Source of the DNA: Phycisphaerales bacterium
GTDB lineage: Bacteria; Planctomycetota; Phycisphaerae; Sedimentisphaerales; Anaerobacaceae
NCBI GenBank assembly: GCA_030602885.1
Contig: JAUVYV010000007.1
Coordinates: 1 to 64,000 of the forward strand
Direction: 5' to 3'
Length of the DNA stretch: 64,000 nucleotides
The first letter of the stretch is position 1, and every line of letters starts with the position of its first letter. Positions 30,431 through 40,130 of the stretch are shown here, in pieces. The notes under the pieces were generated by a model. That model did no database searches and was not told the origin of the DNA. It saw only the letters and a list, made by a program, of their open reading frames with translations. The position numbers and the translations under genes are program-made.

Positions 30431-33400
30431 ATGAAACGTCGCATATTGATAGGGTTTTGCGTCACATTATTCTGTCAGCTAATCACACCTTTGTCCGCAG
30501 GCGCCACACCTCTCGTCGAGGAAATTGCCATCAAGCGCGGCCTCTGCGTGATTCTTGGCGACACAAAGTGTGAGCTTGCTATCCGGCTTGCAAACGAAAC
30601 GGACCTGCTTATCTACGTCCAGTTAGAGCACACTAAGGATGTTGAAGCGGCACGTCGCAAGGCCGATGCCGAGGGATTCTATGGCAGACGGATATGGATA
30701 GAAAAGGGACCTCTGACGAATATCCATCTTGGCGGCAATCTGGTCGATGTCCTGGTCGCAGTTGGCAATGCGGCAGAAGAAATCTCCGAAGCTGAGGCAC
30801 TGCGGGTTTTATGTCCGCGAGGCAGGGCCTTTATCGGTGAAAAGAGACTCCTCAAGCCGTTTCCAAAAGGTATCGACGACTGGAGCCATCCGTATCATGG
30901 CCCGGACAACAATCCGCAATCAAAGGACCAGCTTGCGCGGGCCCCTTACCTTACGCAGTTTCTTGCCGAGCCGTATTATGCGCCGCTTACCCAGGTGGCC
31001 GTGACTTCAGCAGGCCGGCTGTTCAAGGCATTCGGCAACTTGGCGTTCCATGTGCGGGAAGAACACCTGCTAAATTCGCTCGTGGCATTCAACGGCTACA
31101 ATGGCACGATGCTCTGGAGACGACGCCTCACGCCCGGCGTTATGATACACCGCAACACGATGATAGCGACACCCGAGATACTCTACGTCGGCGACGACAA
31201 GTCCTGCAAGCTCATTGACACTGCAACAGGACGCCTGAAAGATGAAATCATTCCTCCGAAAGACCTCGCCAGCGGGACGTTCTGGAAGTGGATGGCGCTC
31301 GAGGACGGCGTGCTGTATGCGATGATTGGCCGGCAGGAACAAAAGGACCCCGTCACCCGCCAGCGTCGAAAAGCCCACGGCTGGCCCTGGGACCCGCTGT
31401 CAAAAGGATTCAACCAGCCCGACAACCCCTGGGGCTTCGGCAGAAACGTCCTTGCTATCGACCCGAAAACGAAGAAGGTCCTCTGGCACTACCACGAGAA
31501 AGAGCCCATTGACGGCCGGGCGATATGTATGAAAAACGGCCGAATCTATTTCTACCGGCATGCCACTTTTCTCGCCTGTCTCGATGCCGGGACAGGCAGG
31601 ATAATCTGGCGCAAAACACCAGACAACGCTCCCGAGCTGTTTGAAGAGCTCGGCAGGCACCTGCCCAGACAGGATTATCGAACGAACTGGCGAACCACCG
31701 CCTATCTGAAGTGCAGCGACAAGGCGCTTTATTTCGCCGGTCCTACGGTCGATAAGCTCCTCGCAGTGTCGGCTAAAGATGGAACCGTGATGTGGGAACA
31801 TCCCTATAACAACTTCCAGTTGGTCCTGCGTGATGACGGACTGTACGCTATCAGCGGCCAGGTTGACAAAGTCCTGAGTATGAAGTTCGACCCGATTACC
31901 GGTGAGGTGCTTGCCAAACTCAGGACTCATCGCCGTGCCTGCACCCGGCCCAACGGGGCGATAGACGCCATCTTCTATCGTGCGCTGGGCGGCTCTGTGC
32001 GGCTCGATATGGCCAGCGGCAATCCGCAATGGGTTTCGCCTATGAGGGCGCAGTGTCACGACGGCGTGACGATTGCCAACGGGCTGCTGTACTGGTGGCC
32101 GTCTGTCTGCGACTGCCAGAACACGCTTTACGGCCTCACATGTCTCGGCCCTGCCGGCGACTTTGGCTTCAGCCGAGAAGCAAACGAAGACAAACGGCTT
32201 GAGATGGGCGGCGGCGACACAGCCGAGATTGCACTCCTGCCCCAATCACCGGATGACTGGCCGACCTATAGGGCAGACAGTGCATGTACGGTGACGACCG
32301 AGGCGAGAATCTCAAAGAACACAACGCGGCTCTGGTGGTTCACGCCCGGCACAGCATTTACCCCAACAGCTCCCGTCTCGGCAGGAGGGCTCGCCTTCTT
32401 CGGCGGTTCCGATGGCATCGTCAGGGCACTGGACATGAGGACAGGAGAAGTCAAATGGAAGGCTTATACTGGGGGTAGTGTTCGTTTCTCTCCAACCGTG
32501 TGGAAGGGCCGGCTGTTTGTTGGCTCAGGCGATGGTTGGATGTATGCCTTTGAGGCGGCCACGGGGCGAATGCTGTGGCGATTTCGTGCAGCCCCCGCCG
32601 AACGATGGATACCTGTTTATGGTGCGCTTATGTCAACCTGGCCGGTTACAAGCGGCGTCCTTGTCGAAGACGGCGTCGTCTATTTCGCAGCCGGCATTGT
32701 CAACTATGATGGCACGCACGTGTATGCACTCGACGCCGAGACCGGCAGGATAAAGTGGCAGAACAATACGTCGGGGCACTTATACGCCGAAGCGCGAACC
32801 GGCGTCAGCGTACAGGGACACATGCTCATCAATAATGGCAAACTCTATCTGGCCGGTGGAACCTCTGTCTCCCCCGCTGTTTACGATATCACTAACGGCA
32901 AATGCCTTAATGACCCCGCTCCACTCAAACTCTGCGGCTCAACAAGCGTCCGTGGTCGGGACCTGTTCAAGATTGGTGATGCTGTCGCTGTTGGCGGGAT
33001 GCCTCTGTACGGCCATCCTGACTACCCGGTGTATGACCCAACAGTGACTCAAAAGATGCTGCATACTTCAGCACACGGACGAGACATAGTCTGGATTAAC
33101 GACAAGAAAATTATGTGTTTTAACCCAATCGATAAGACGGCGTTGAATCGCTGCGTAGCAAGGCCGTCGAAAACCCCCGTGTTCATGATAAACGGCTGGG
33201 GTAAATTCGACATCACAGACAAACCACTGTGGGAATATGATTGTGATGGAAGTGTCGCTTTGGCGCGTTGCAAGAATGTTGTCCTGTTCGCCGGAACCGG
33301 CCCGCAAGGGCCACCGAGCGTCGAGGCGGTGGATATTGGAACCGGCGAAAAATTCTGGAAGTATGGAAAACCGCTGCAAGGCTCGCCGGTTGACTGGGGC

Positions 33401-33499
33401 ATGACTGTTGATAGCGAAGGCCGAATTGTGGTCGCACTAAAAGACGGGCAGATCATGTGCTTCGGGAATAAGGATGCAACCGTCGCCTCCGCTCAATGA
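30431..33499 (+). CDS. Secreted PQQ-binding-like beta-propeller repeat protein with N-terminal Rossmann/methyltransferase-like segment
   Basis: Start at ATG 30431 with GGAAGGAG RBS; signal peptide; repeated YALDAETGRIKWQ, RALDMRTGEVKWKAYTGG, YAFEAATGRMLWRFR blade motifs. Confidence 0.85.
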   Translation: MKRRILIGFCVTLFCQLITPLSAGATPLVEEIAIKRGLCVILGDTKCELAIRLANETDLLIYVQLEHTKDVEAARRKADAEGFYGRRIWIEKGPLTNIHLGGNLVDVLVAVGNAAEEISEAEALRVLCPRGRAFIGEKRLLKPFPKGIDDWSHPYHGPDNNPQSKDQLARAPYLTQFLAEPYYAPLTQVAVTSAGRLFKAFGNLAFHVREEHLLNSLVAFNGYNGTMLWRRRLTPGVMIHRNTMIATPEILYVGDDKSCKLIDTATGRLKDEIIPPKDLASGTFWKWMALEDGVLYAMIGRQEQKDPVTRQRRKAHGWPWDPLSKGFNQPDNPWGFGRNVLAIDPKTKKVLWHYHEKEPIDGRAICMKNGRIYFYRHATFLACLDAGTGRIIWRKTPDNAPELFEELGRHLPRQDYRTNWRTTAYLKCSDKALYFAGPTVDKLLAVSAKDGTVMWEHPYNNFQLVLRDDGLYAISGQVDKVLSMKFDPITGEVLAKLRTHRRACTRPNGAIDAIFYRALGGSVRLDMASGNPQWVSPMRAQCHDGVTIANGLLYWWPSVCDCQNTLYGLTCLGPAGDFGFSREANEDKRLEMGGGDTAEIALLPQSPDDWPTYRADSACTVTTEARISKNTTRLWWFTPGTAFTPTAPVSAGGLAFFGGSDGIVRALDMRTGEVKWKAYTGGSVRFSPTVWKGRLFVGSGDGWMYAFEAATGRMLWRFRAAPAERWIPVYGALMSTWPVTSGVLVEDGVVYFAAGIVNYDGTHVYALDAETGRIKWQNNTSGHLYAEARTGVSVQGHMLINNGKLYLAGGTSVSPAVYDITNGKCLNDPAPLKLCGSTSVRGRDLFKIGDAVAVGGMPLYGHPDYPVYDPTVTQKMLHTSAHGRDIVWINDKKIMCFNPIDKTALNRCVARPSKTPVFMINGWGKFDITDKPLWEYDCDGSVALARCKNVVLFAGTGPQGPPSVEAVDIGTGEKFWKYGKPLQGSPVDWGMTVDSEGRIVVALKDGQIMCFGNKDATVASAQ

Positions 33500-34275
33500 A
33501 AAATGTATCATTCGCCGATTTATGTTTGCATACGACCATGTTTGCTAAGAAGAACCGTCGCCGACATGCTTTTACGCTGGTCGAGCTGCTCGTTGTCATC
33601 GGCATAATCGGCCTGCTGATGGCGATACTTATCCCTGTTCTGGGCAAGGCAAGGTTCCGCGCTAACGAAGCGGCCTGTGCCAGCAATCTCCGTCAGATTA
33701 ACATTGCTTTGACGGCATACGCTCAGGACGATGCACACGGCTGCTATCCACTCGAGCCGACCGAGCACAATCCACACCGGTCCCTCCTGAAAATACTCGG
33801 TGCCTATCGAGATCAGAGACTGCTCGATGCGTTCTACTGTCCTCAGGCAAAACTCCTGGAGCCGTTTGCACAGAGTCCCGAGGGCCAGCCGAAAGGAGGC
33901 ACGGACTCGGTCATCGATACCCCTGATAACCGCGAGGCCGGCAATGTCACGTACATATATTGGGGATTCGAAAATAACAAGTCTCTGGAGAATACACTGC
34001 CGACGCCCCAGACTTGCTGGCGCGATCCGCGATACTTTTATGCCCGCGAGCTTATGGTTACAGGAATCAGGTGGCTCGCTGACCCCTATGACAGCAAGCA
34101 CCCGCGGCCAAACGCCGCCATAGGCGAACGATGGGTCATCAGTGATTTTTTCCGGAAAAAATCCGTCTTCCCGCATGGCCGTAAGCCGGGCAGCAGGGAA
34201 GGCGGTGTCAACGTGGCATTCCTTGATGGCCACGTCAACATTGTGTTCAAAAGACCGAGAGACTGCTGGCGATGA
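33496..34275 (+). CDS. Prepilin-type N-terminal cleavage/methylation domain protein (pseudopilin, DUF1559-like)
   Basis: HAFTLVELLVVIGIIGLLMAILIPVLGKAR; C-terminal VNVAFLDGHVNI; ATGA overlap with upstream gene (alternative start 33538). Confidence 0.88.
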   Translation: MKNVSFADLCLHTTMFAKKNRRRHAFTLVELLVVIGIIGLLMAILIPVLGKARFRANEAACASNLRQINIALTAYAQDDAHGCYPLEPTEHNPHRSLLKILGAYRDQRLLDAFYCPQAKLLEPFAQSPEGQPKGGTDSVIDTPDNREAGNVTYIYWGFENNKSLENTLPTPQTCWRDPRYFYARELMVTGIRWLADPYDSKHPRPNAAIGERWVISDFFRKKSVFPHGRKPGSREGGVNVAFLDGHVNIVFKRPRDCWR

Positions 34276-34312
34276 CGGCCAATTTCTCTAACCTATACGA
34301 CCAGGGTGTGAA

Positions 34313-35518
34313 ATGAAGCTTCTGTCCGAACAAAACCGCACAACAGCAGTGCAGTGGCACGCGATTGTACTTGCTGTGTCACTCTGCTTCGCAGTAAACA
34401 TTCGCACTGCTGCAGCGTGCATGTACAATGTGCGGGAGACGGGTTTTGTCTACCTGGGCTTCGAGCCGTACCGGCTCTGGTGCTATGTGGATCAGAACAC
34501 CCCATCCCGGACAGTCGCCGAGATGCAACGGATTGCCGAGCAAGTCCTGACCGAGAGCAGTATACGATTCGAGGTGATTCGTGTTGACGCAGACAAAACG
34601 CATCCTGCTTTGGACTTCTTCGACCCGAACGAGACTAAGTCCCTGCCCGCTGCTGTCCTGCTCTCACCGCAGGAAGCGGCCCTGCCTGTCTCAATGCCTC
34701 AGCTCAACCCTGATTTCGCGAGCAGCTTTCGGTCACTGCTCATTGAGCTTGTTCACTCCCCGCTTCGTGACGAGCTCGTCCGCCAGGCTGCTGAGAACTA
34801 CGCGGTCGTCTTGTTGATGGACGGGACCGACGCCAACCAGAACACTGCGGCCGTACAAGCTGTTCACCGTGCCATAGAGAGCATTCACAGGCACATAGAG
34901 TTTATGCCCAAAGATATCACCAACCCACCCGTCCTCGTAAGGCTCCCGCGACAGCACGCCGGCCGGGAGAGAATCCTGATGTGGAGTCTGGGCGCCGATG
35001 AGACACAGACGCAGAAAGCCCATGCTGCCGTCATCTACGGCAGGGCTCGATGGATAGGGCCCCTGTTGAAAGGTAATCAGATAACCACCGAATTCATCGA
35101 AAACATTCTATCGGTCGTTGGTGCAGATTGTGAGTGCGGTCTCGACAGGAGACTCATACGAGGAACAATACTGCCGGTCAAATGGAATGAGCAAACCGAC
35201 ACACTGGTGGCAGACGACCTGGGATTTGATCCCGATGACCCCACAGTCAAAATGGAAGTCAGTCAAATCCTCCGACTAAACTCCACTGCCTACCCGTCCG
35301 TCCCCGCAGCACGCCGAGCACGGCAGCAGGATGATGCCGGAGCAGCCGCCTATGACTTGCCCATACCGTTCGTTGAAGATACCGTTGCCGCCGAGTCCGT
35401 CCTGGCCGAAACCGGCACCTGTGTACTTAACTCAGTCGTCGCAATTGTAGCACTGGCCGCTTTGACCGTCGCTGCAGGGCTGCTGATTCTACTACGGCGT
35501 GGCGCAGAGAACCGATGA
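34313..35518 (+). CDS. Hypothetical exported protein with C-terminal TM segment, cysteine containing
   Basis: Signal peptide followed by AACMYNVRETGFVYLG; C-terminal VVAIVALAALTVAAGLLILLRR; overlaps FtsX-like gene. Confidence 0.6.
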   Translation: MKLLSEQNRTTAVQWHAIVLAVSLCFAVNIRTAAACMYNVRETGFVYLGFEPYRLWCYVDQNTPSRTVAEMQRIAEQVLTESSIRFEVIRVDADKTHPALDFFDPNETKSLPAAVLLSPQEAALPVSMPQLNPDFASSFRSLLIELVHSPLRDELVRQAAENYAVVLLMDGTDANQNTAAVQAVHRAIESIHRHIEFMPKDITNPPVLVRLPRQHAGRERILMWSLGADETQTQKAHAAVIYGRARWIGPLLKGNQITTEFIENILSVVGADCECGLDRRLIRGTILPVKWNEQTDTLVADDLGFDPDDPTVKMEVSQILRLNSTAYPSVPAARRARQQDDAGAAAYDLPIPFVEDTVAAESVLAETGTCVLNSVVAIVALAALTVAAGLLILLRRGAENR

Positions 35519-36663
35519 AGATACTAAGCCTTATAGCCAAAGAGATTCGTCACCGTTGGATTAACTTCCTGCTCGCCGTCTTGGCCGTGACCATAGCAGT
35601 AGCGATGTTCGTCTCCTTTTGCACAGCCGAGCGAGCCTCCGAACGCGAAACTGCCCGAATCATGCTGACCATGGGCTACAACCTCCACATCCTCCCTGAG
35701 AATACGGATATTGACCGGTTCCTGCTAACCGGCCTTTCGGACGGGACAATGCCCGAGCAATACCTCGAAAAGCTCGCTTCACGGAAGGGCTTTTCGTACA
35801 ACCACCTGCTCGCCTCGCTCCAGCGGAAAATGAAACTCCGGGGCGTTGAGATTGTCTTGACCGGACTGGCTCCCGAACTCTGCCCACCGGGCCACAAAAA
35901 ACCGCCCATGATTTATCAAATCGAGCACGGCACCGCTTATGTCGGCTATCGCGCGGCAGAGAAACTCGGCATCGAAGAGGGAGACCTTCTCGAACTCGAA
36001 GATAAGAAACTCAAAGTGGTCAACTGCCTCAAAGAGCAGGGGGGCATCGCTGACATCAGAATTCAGTGTCACCTTCACGATGCGCAGCAGATTCTGCACC
36101 TGCCCGACAGAATCAGTCAGATACAGGCTGTCGATTGTCTCTGTTTTGCCCCCACCGATGACCCCGTTTCGATTCTGCGAAGCCAAATCAAATCAGTACT
36201 CCCGGATGCTCAGGTACTACAGTCAAGGTCCATGGCCACGGCTCGTACACGCCAAAGGCGGATGATAAGAGACATATTCGCCGTCGTCATGCCCGGCATC
36301 GCAATCGCCTGCGGCATCTGGATTGCCGTCTTGACCATGATGAATGTTCGTGACAGAGAGCACGAGATAGGAATCCTGCGAGCAGTCGGGTACGGTGCCG
36401 GTAGGGTACTGTTGCTCTTCCTCGGCAGGGCAGTTGTTGTCGGCCTGCTCGGAGCAATGCTGGGCTTCCTTTTCGGCACGGCCCTGGCACAGTATTTCGG
36501 GCCCGGCGTTTTTAAAATTACCGCCCCGACAATCTTAAGCCCTCAGCTTGCCTGGCTTCTCTGGTCACTGCTTTTGGCGCCTGTCTTTTCGGCAATCGCA
36601 AGCTTTATTCCAACCGTGCTTGCCGCCACGATGGATCCCGCCGCAATCCTGACAGAGGAGTAG
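35515..36663 (+). CDS. ABC transporter permease, FtsX/MacB-like
   Basis: N-terminal TM; MMNVRDREHEIGILRAVGYGAGRVLLLFLGRAVVVGLLGAMLGFLFG typical FtsX-like core. Confidence 0.88.
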   Translation: MKILSLIAKEIRHRWINFLLAVLAVTIAVAMFVSFCTAERASERETARIMLTMGYNLHILPENTDIDRFLLTGLSDGTMPEQYLEKLASRKGFSYNHLLASLQRKMKLRGVEIVLTGLAPELCPPGHKKPPMIYQIEHGTAYVGYRAAEKLGIEEGDLLELEDKKLKVVNCLKEQGGIADIRIQCHLHDAQQILHLPDRISQIQAVDCLCFAPTDDPVSILRSQIKSVLPDAQVLQSRSMATARTRQRRMIRDIFAVVMPGIAIACGIWIAVLTMMNVRDREHEIGILRAVGYGAGRVLLLFLGRAVVVGLLGAMLGFLFGTALAQYFGPGVFKITAPTILSPQLAWLLWSLLLAPVFSAIASFIPTVLAATMDPAAILTEE

Positions 36664-36665
36664 AA

Positions 36666-37346
36666 GTGATAGTAATCGAGAACATAACGAAGATATACCA
36701 GACCCGACGAGGTTCGGTTACGGCCCTTGACGGTGTCCGCCTGGAAATCAACGACGGTGAATTCGTCGCTGTCCAGGGGCCGAGCGGAAGTGGCAAAACC
36801 ACCCTTCTAATGACCATCGCCGCCATGCTCCGACCGTCCCGAGGGCATGTGATTATCGACGGACACAAGCTTTATCAGATGAGTGTCGGCAAGAGAGCAC
36901 GTTTCAGAGCACGGGAAATCGGTTTTGTCTTTCAGATGTTTCATCTCATCCCTTACCTCACTGTCATCGATAATGTACTCCTCGCAGCCGGAGTCACCGC
37001 CGACAAGAATCCAACCGCTCGCGCTATGGAGCTCTTGAATGTCCTTGGCCTCCGGGACCGAGCTCAGCACAAACCATCCGCACTCAGCGCAGGCGAGAAA
37101 CAGCGTACCGCCATAGCCCGGGCACTTCTGAATAATCCTACGCTCTTGCTCGCAGATGAACCTACAGGCAATCTCGACCCGGCCAATGCCGACGTGGTCC
37201 TCAACCATTTGTCTGCCTTCCACAAGCACGGCGGGACCGTAATTCTTGCCACTCATAGTAGGCGGGCGGAGCAATTAGTTGATCGCACGGTTCACCTGCA
37301 AAATGGTGTTATCGGAAACTCCGCTGGATGCTCGCCGAGTAACTGA
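36666..37346 (+). CDS. ABC transporter ATP-binding protein (LolD/MacB-type)
   Basis: GPSGSGKTTLLMTIAAMLRPSRG; SAGEKQRTAIARALLNNPTLLLADEPTGNLDP; TVILATHSRRAEQL. Confidence 0.93.
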   Translation: MIVIENITKIYQTRRGSVTALDGVRLEINDGEFVAVQGPSGSGKTTLLMTIAAMLRPSRGHVIIDGHKLYQMSVGKRARFRAREIGFVFQMFHLIPYLTVIDNVLLAAGVTADKNPTARAMELLNVLGLRDRAQHKPSALSAGEKQRTAIARALLNNPTLLLADEPTGNLDPANADVVLNHLSAFHKHGGTVILATHSRRAEQLVDRTVHLQNGVIGNSAGCSPSN

Positions 37347-37480
37347 GGAGGTGATGCAGAGATGATGAATTACCGCAGCGACCCGGAACTGACCCACCCG
37401 GACGGCATTAGCACGAGATTGCATCCCTCGGTTAGTACTCCGAGAGCACGACCCCTCGGCAACACATGAGTTACAAAGAA

Positions 37481-37554
37481 TACGCCCGGCAGGACTCGAA
37501 CCTGCGACCCCCGGTTTAGGAAACCGATGCTCTATCCTACTGAGCTACGGGCGC
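37481..37554 (-). tRNA. tRNA-Arg (anticodon CCT)
   Basis: Minus strand gcgcccg-ta-gctc-agtaggata-gagc-a-tcggt-ttCCTaa-accgg-gggtc-gcagg-ttcgagt-cctgc-cgggcgt-a folds as a cloverleaf. Confidence 0.92.
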
Positions 37555-37873
37555 AACACCTTAAGTATTTGCAGTATAAATAATTCTTTCTGTTAATGTC
37601 AAATTCTTTCTCTCGCGAGAACCACCTTGCAACGCTGCCGCTTATAGGAAGCAATTCGCGGACTCCGAAACGATATTGTCCAAAGATGAAAGGCAAGGGC
37701 AGTCATTAATTTCCCGACTAAGGTATTGCGACATAATGACAAGGTTGGTACTATCAGGCCGATATTGGCTTTGGGACGTGATTGCCGGCTACAGGCGGCG
37801 TGTTGGTCCGGAGTGAATCGATTTACGTCAGGGTATAAGCCCGGCAGTGGGAACCGCAGATTGGAGAAATTTG

Positions 37874-38593
37874 ATGAATCGGACAAGACTGTTGATAGTG
37901 ATTTGCCTTTGTGCTGTCGCGGGGTGCGCTCGGCTGACAGAACTGGTTACTTTGGGAGATGCGCGGAATGAGAGAGCTGCTTTCGAGAACTACGATAAGC
38001 TAACTCTTGGGACGAGCAGCGCCGCTGATGTGTTGGCTGTTATCCGTACGGGCGAAACTGAATTGCTTAGCCAGAGCAGAAGCGTCATTGCCTCACAGGG
38101 GCAGAGGAATAAGAGAAATGTATTCTGGGTTAACATGGTTGCCTTCGATGAGAACGACCTCATAGCCAGGCGAAAGTATCTTGTAGTGGTGAACGAGGCG
38201 CTCAGCACTGCGTTCCTGGAGCAGCGCACCGGCCTTGGGTTCCGTGGGCAGATGGTTCTTGCCGATGACATACTTGGCAAACCGTTCGCCAACGACAACG
38301 CACGGCGAATTGCAATAATCAGGGAGCTTGCCACAAAGTTCATTCAAGACAAGGAGGAGATTGCTGCTGATAACGAGATTATCAATGTTGCGGCAATGAT
38401 GGTCAACCAGGCATTGAACACGATTCTCGTTGAGCTGGATGCTTCTCCGGTGCTGGCCGCGAAGTTGAGTGAGGAACATGGCCTTGACTTTGAACACATA
38501 AGTCTCGGCAAGGGCAGGGTCAAGATGGTCATGTTGGCAGATGACGTTGCCGCGTTCAGCATAAACATTGGTATGTCTTCACGCAAGTTCTGA
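37874..38593 (+). CDS. Hypothetical lipoprotein
   Basis: Lipobox-type leader MNRTRLLIVICLCAVAGCARL; start chosen at ATG 37874 after ggagaaattt. Confidence 0.6.
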   Translation: MNRTRLLIVICLCAVAGCARLTELVTLGDARNERAAFENYDKLTLGTSSAADVLAVIRTGETELLSQSRSVIASQGQRNKRNVFWVNMVAFDENDLIARRKYLVVVNEALSTAFLEQRTGLGFRGQMVLADDILGKPFANDNARRIAIIRELATKFIQDKEEIAADNEIINVAAMMVNQALNTILVELDASPVLAAKLSEEHGLDFEHISLGKGRVKMVMLADDVAAFSINIGMSSRKF

Positions 38594-38833
38594 TTTGCAG
38601 CGATTCCGGGGGGACCGTGGGATTCCGGGCCATTGATGACATGTGGCTTTGAGCTTTGCCGGGCCGGCGACTTCAATTAGACAAGGTTATTTTTCTCCGA
38701 TGCCCTGCGAATCCTGCGTCAGAACTGCCGATAAGCCCGGCTATGCCACCTCGGCTGCGACTCGTTATGGCCCAGGATATTGCAATGAGACCACTTTTGC
38801 GTTATACTGGTGTGTAACCATAGAGGAAAAATA

Positions 38834-39463
38834 GTGGAAAAAAAGGCAATTTCAACGGAACACTTGGCCGGTTTGCAGCATCTTATGGATAGGAAATCCG
38901 AACGGAGTAGTAGTACCGGTTCTTTGGAAAACAGGCAGAACTTGCTTGCAGGCCGGCTTAAAGCCGGAGACCATGCTGCTGCGGCTGAGCTCGTCGATAT
39001 GTACTACGAGCAGATTTACTGGTTCATGAGGCGACTGGGCCACAGCAGGGAGGCCGGCGAAGACCTGACGCAGGAAACCTTTATGCAGGCCTGGCATCAT
39101 GTGGGACAGTTGAGAAGCGGCAAGTCGTTGGGTAGCTGGCTCTATCACATCGCCGCAAATGTCTCCAGGATGTACTGGCGCCGCCACAAGCACAGTGAGC
39201 TGGTGAGCATTGAGCTCATCTCGGCAACCGGCGAAGACGACCGGAGCAGCACAGACGTGCTGAATCTTGAACAGCTTGCTCAGTTGAGAGATGCCGTTAT
39301 GAAACTGCCGATAAAACTTAGAGAAGCGGTTGTTTTGCATTATATGCAGCACCTGACGATAGCCGAAGCCGCTGAGGCAGCCGGAGTCGGCAAGGGCACC
39401 TTGAAAAGCCGGCTCAGCAGAGCCCTTGGGGTGCTGAGAAGGCAGTTGAACTCTGACCTGTGA
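38834..39463 (+). CDS. ECF-type RNA polymerase sigma factor
   Basis: MRRLGHSREAGEDLTQETFMQAWHHVGQLRSGKSLGSWLYHIAANVSRMYWRR; LREAVVLHYMQHLTIAEAAEAAGVGKGTLKSRLSRALGVLRRQL; start GTG 38834 with agagg RBS. Confidence 0.93.
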   Translation: MEKKAISTEHLAGLQHLMDRKSERSSSTGSLENRQNLLAGRLKAGDHAAAAELVDMYYEQIYWFMRRLGHSREAGEDLTQETFMQAWHHVGQLRSGKSLGSWLYHIAANVSRMYWRRHKHSELVSIELISATGEDDRSSTDVLNLEQLAQLRDAVMKLPIKLREAVVLHYMQHLTIAEAAEAAGVGKGTLKSRLSRALGVLRRQLNSDL

Positions 39464-40005
39464 AGGACAGACCGATGAATGAAGAAAAAATGGCGAATTT
39501 GCTGAGTGAATTGCGGGGTGCCTCAAGAGAGACCGTCAATTCCGCCCTTGCCGATGACATCAAGCGGCATATTCCCCTTAAGCTCCACCACAGGGGCGGC
39601 CTTGACAGCATAAGTATTATTATTGACTTGAGGATAAGCAAGCTTGCTGCCGCTGCCTCTATAATCATTACTATGATTGTGTGTGCGGCCCTGCTCGGTG
39701 GAAGAGACCCGAATAGTGACGGGATATTGCAGGAGATAAGATACTCGTTAGCCGCCGACAGCACAGGGAGGAATCAGTTGGTCGCCGGCCTGTCCGACCT
39801 TTATCAGCGTCTGCTCCATCAGGGCAAGGATGTTACTTATTATGATGAATATGTCGGCCGCAATGACCGCAACGCGATTCTGATGCACTGGAAGCTCGCC
39901 GATGGTAATTACAATGTTATCTTTACCGACTTTCGCCTCAAGACCGTGACCGCTGAGCAGTTGATACTGCTTCAGGCGCAGATGTTGAACAGTAAAGCCA
40001 AGTAA
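39460..40005 (+). CDS. Hypothetical membrane protein, putative anti-sigma-like partner
   Basis: 4-nt overlap with sigma gene; single TM KLAAAASIIITMIVCAALLGG after ~60 cytoplasmic residues. Confidence 0.55.
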   Translation: MKDRPMNEEKMANLLSELRGASRETVNSALADDIKRHIPLKLHHRGGLDSISIIIDLRISKLAAAASIIITMIVCAALLGGRDPNSDGILQEIRYSLAADSTGRNQLVAGLSDLYQRLLHQGKDVTYYDEYVGRNDRNAILMHWKLADGNYNVIFTDFRLKTVTAEQLILLQAQMLNSKAK

Positions 40006-40130
40006 TTCGCAGGAGATGTGGTTATTCCTCTTTTTGGATTGCGAGGTGTAAATGGTAAATAGTTGCCGATTGTTGCTGTTTTTTACGGACCAAACAATTT
40101 ATTCAGTGATTTTTCGAAAGGAGTAGTATT

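Noticed and set aside
31400-32245. 281-aa ORF antisense to the PQQ-like protein
   Set aside because: Sense strand has clear repeated propeller motifs; antisense frame is not protein-like.
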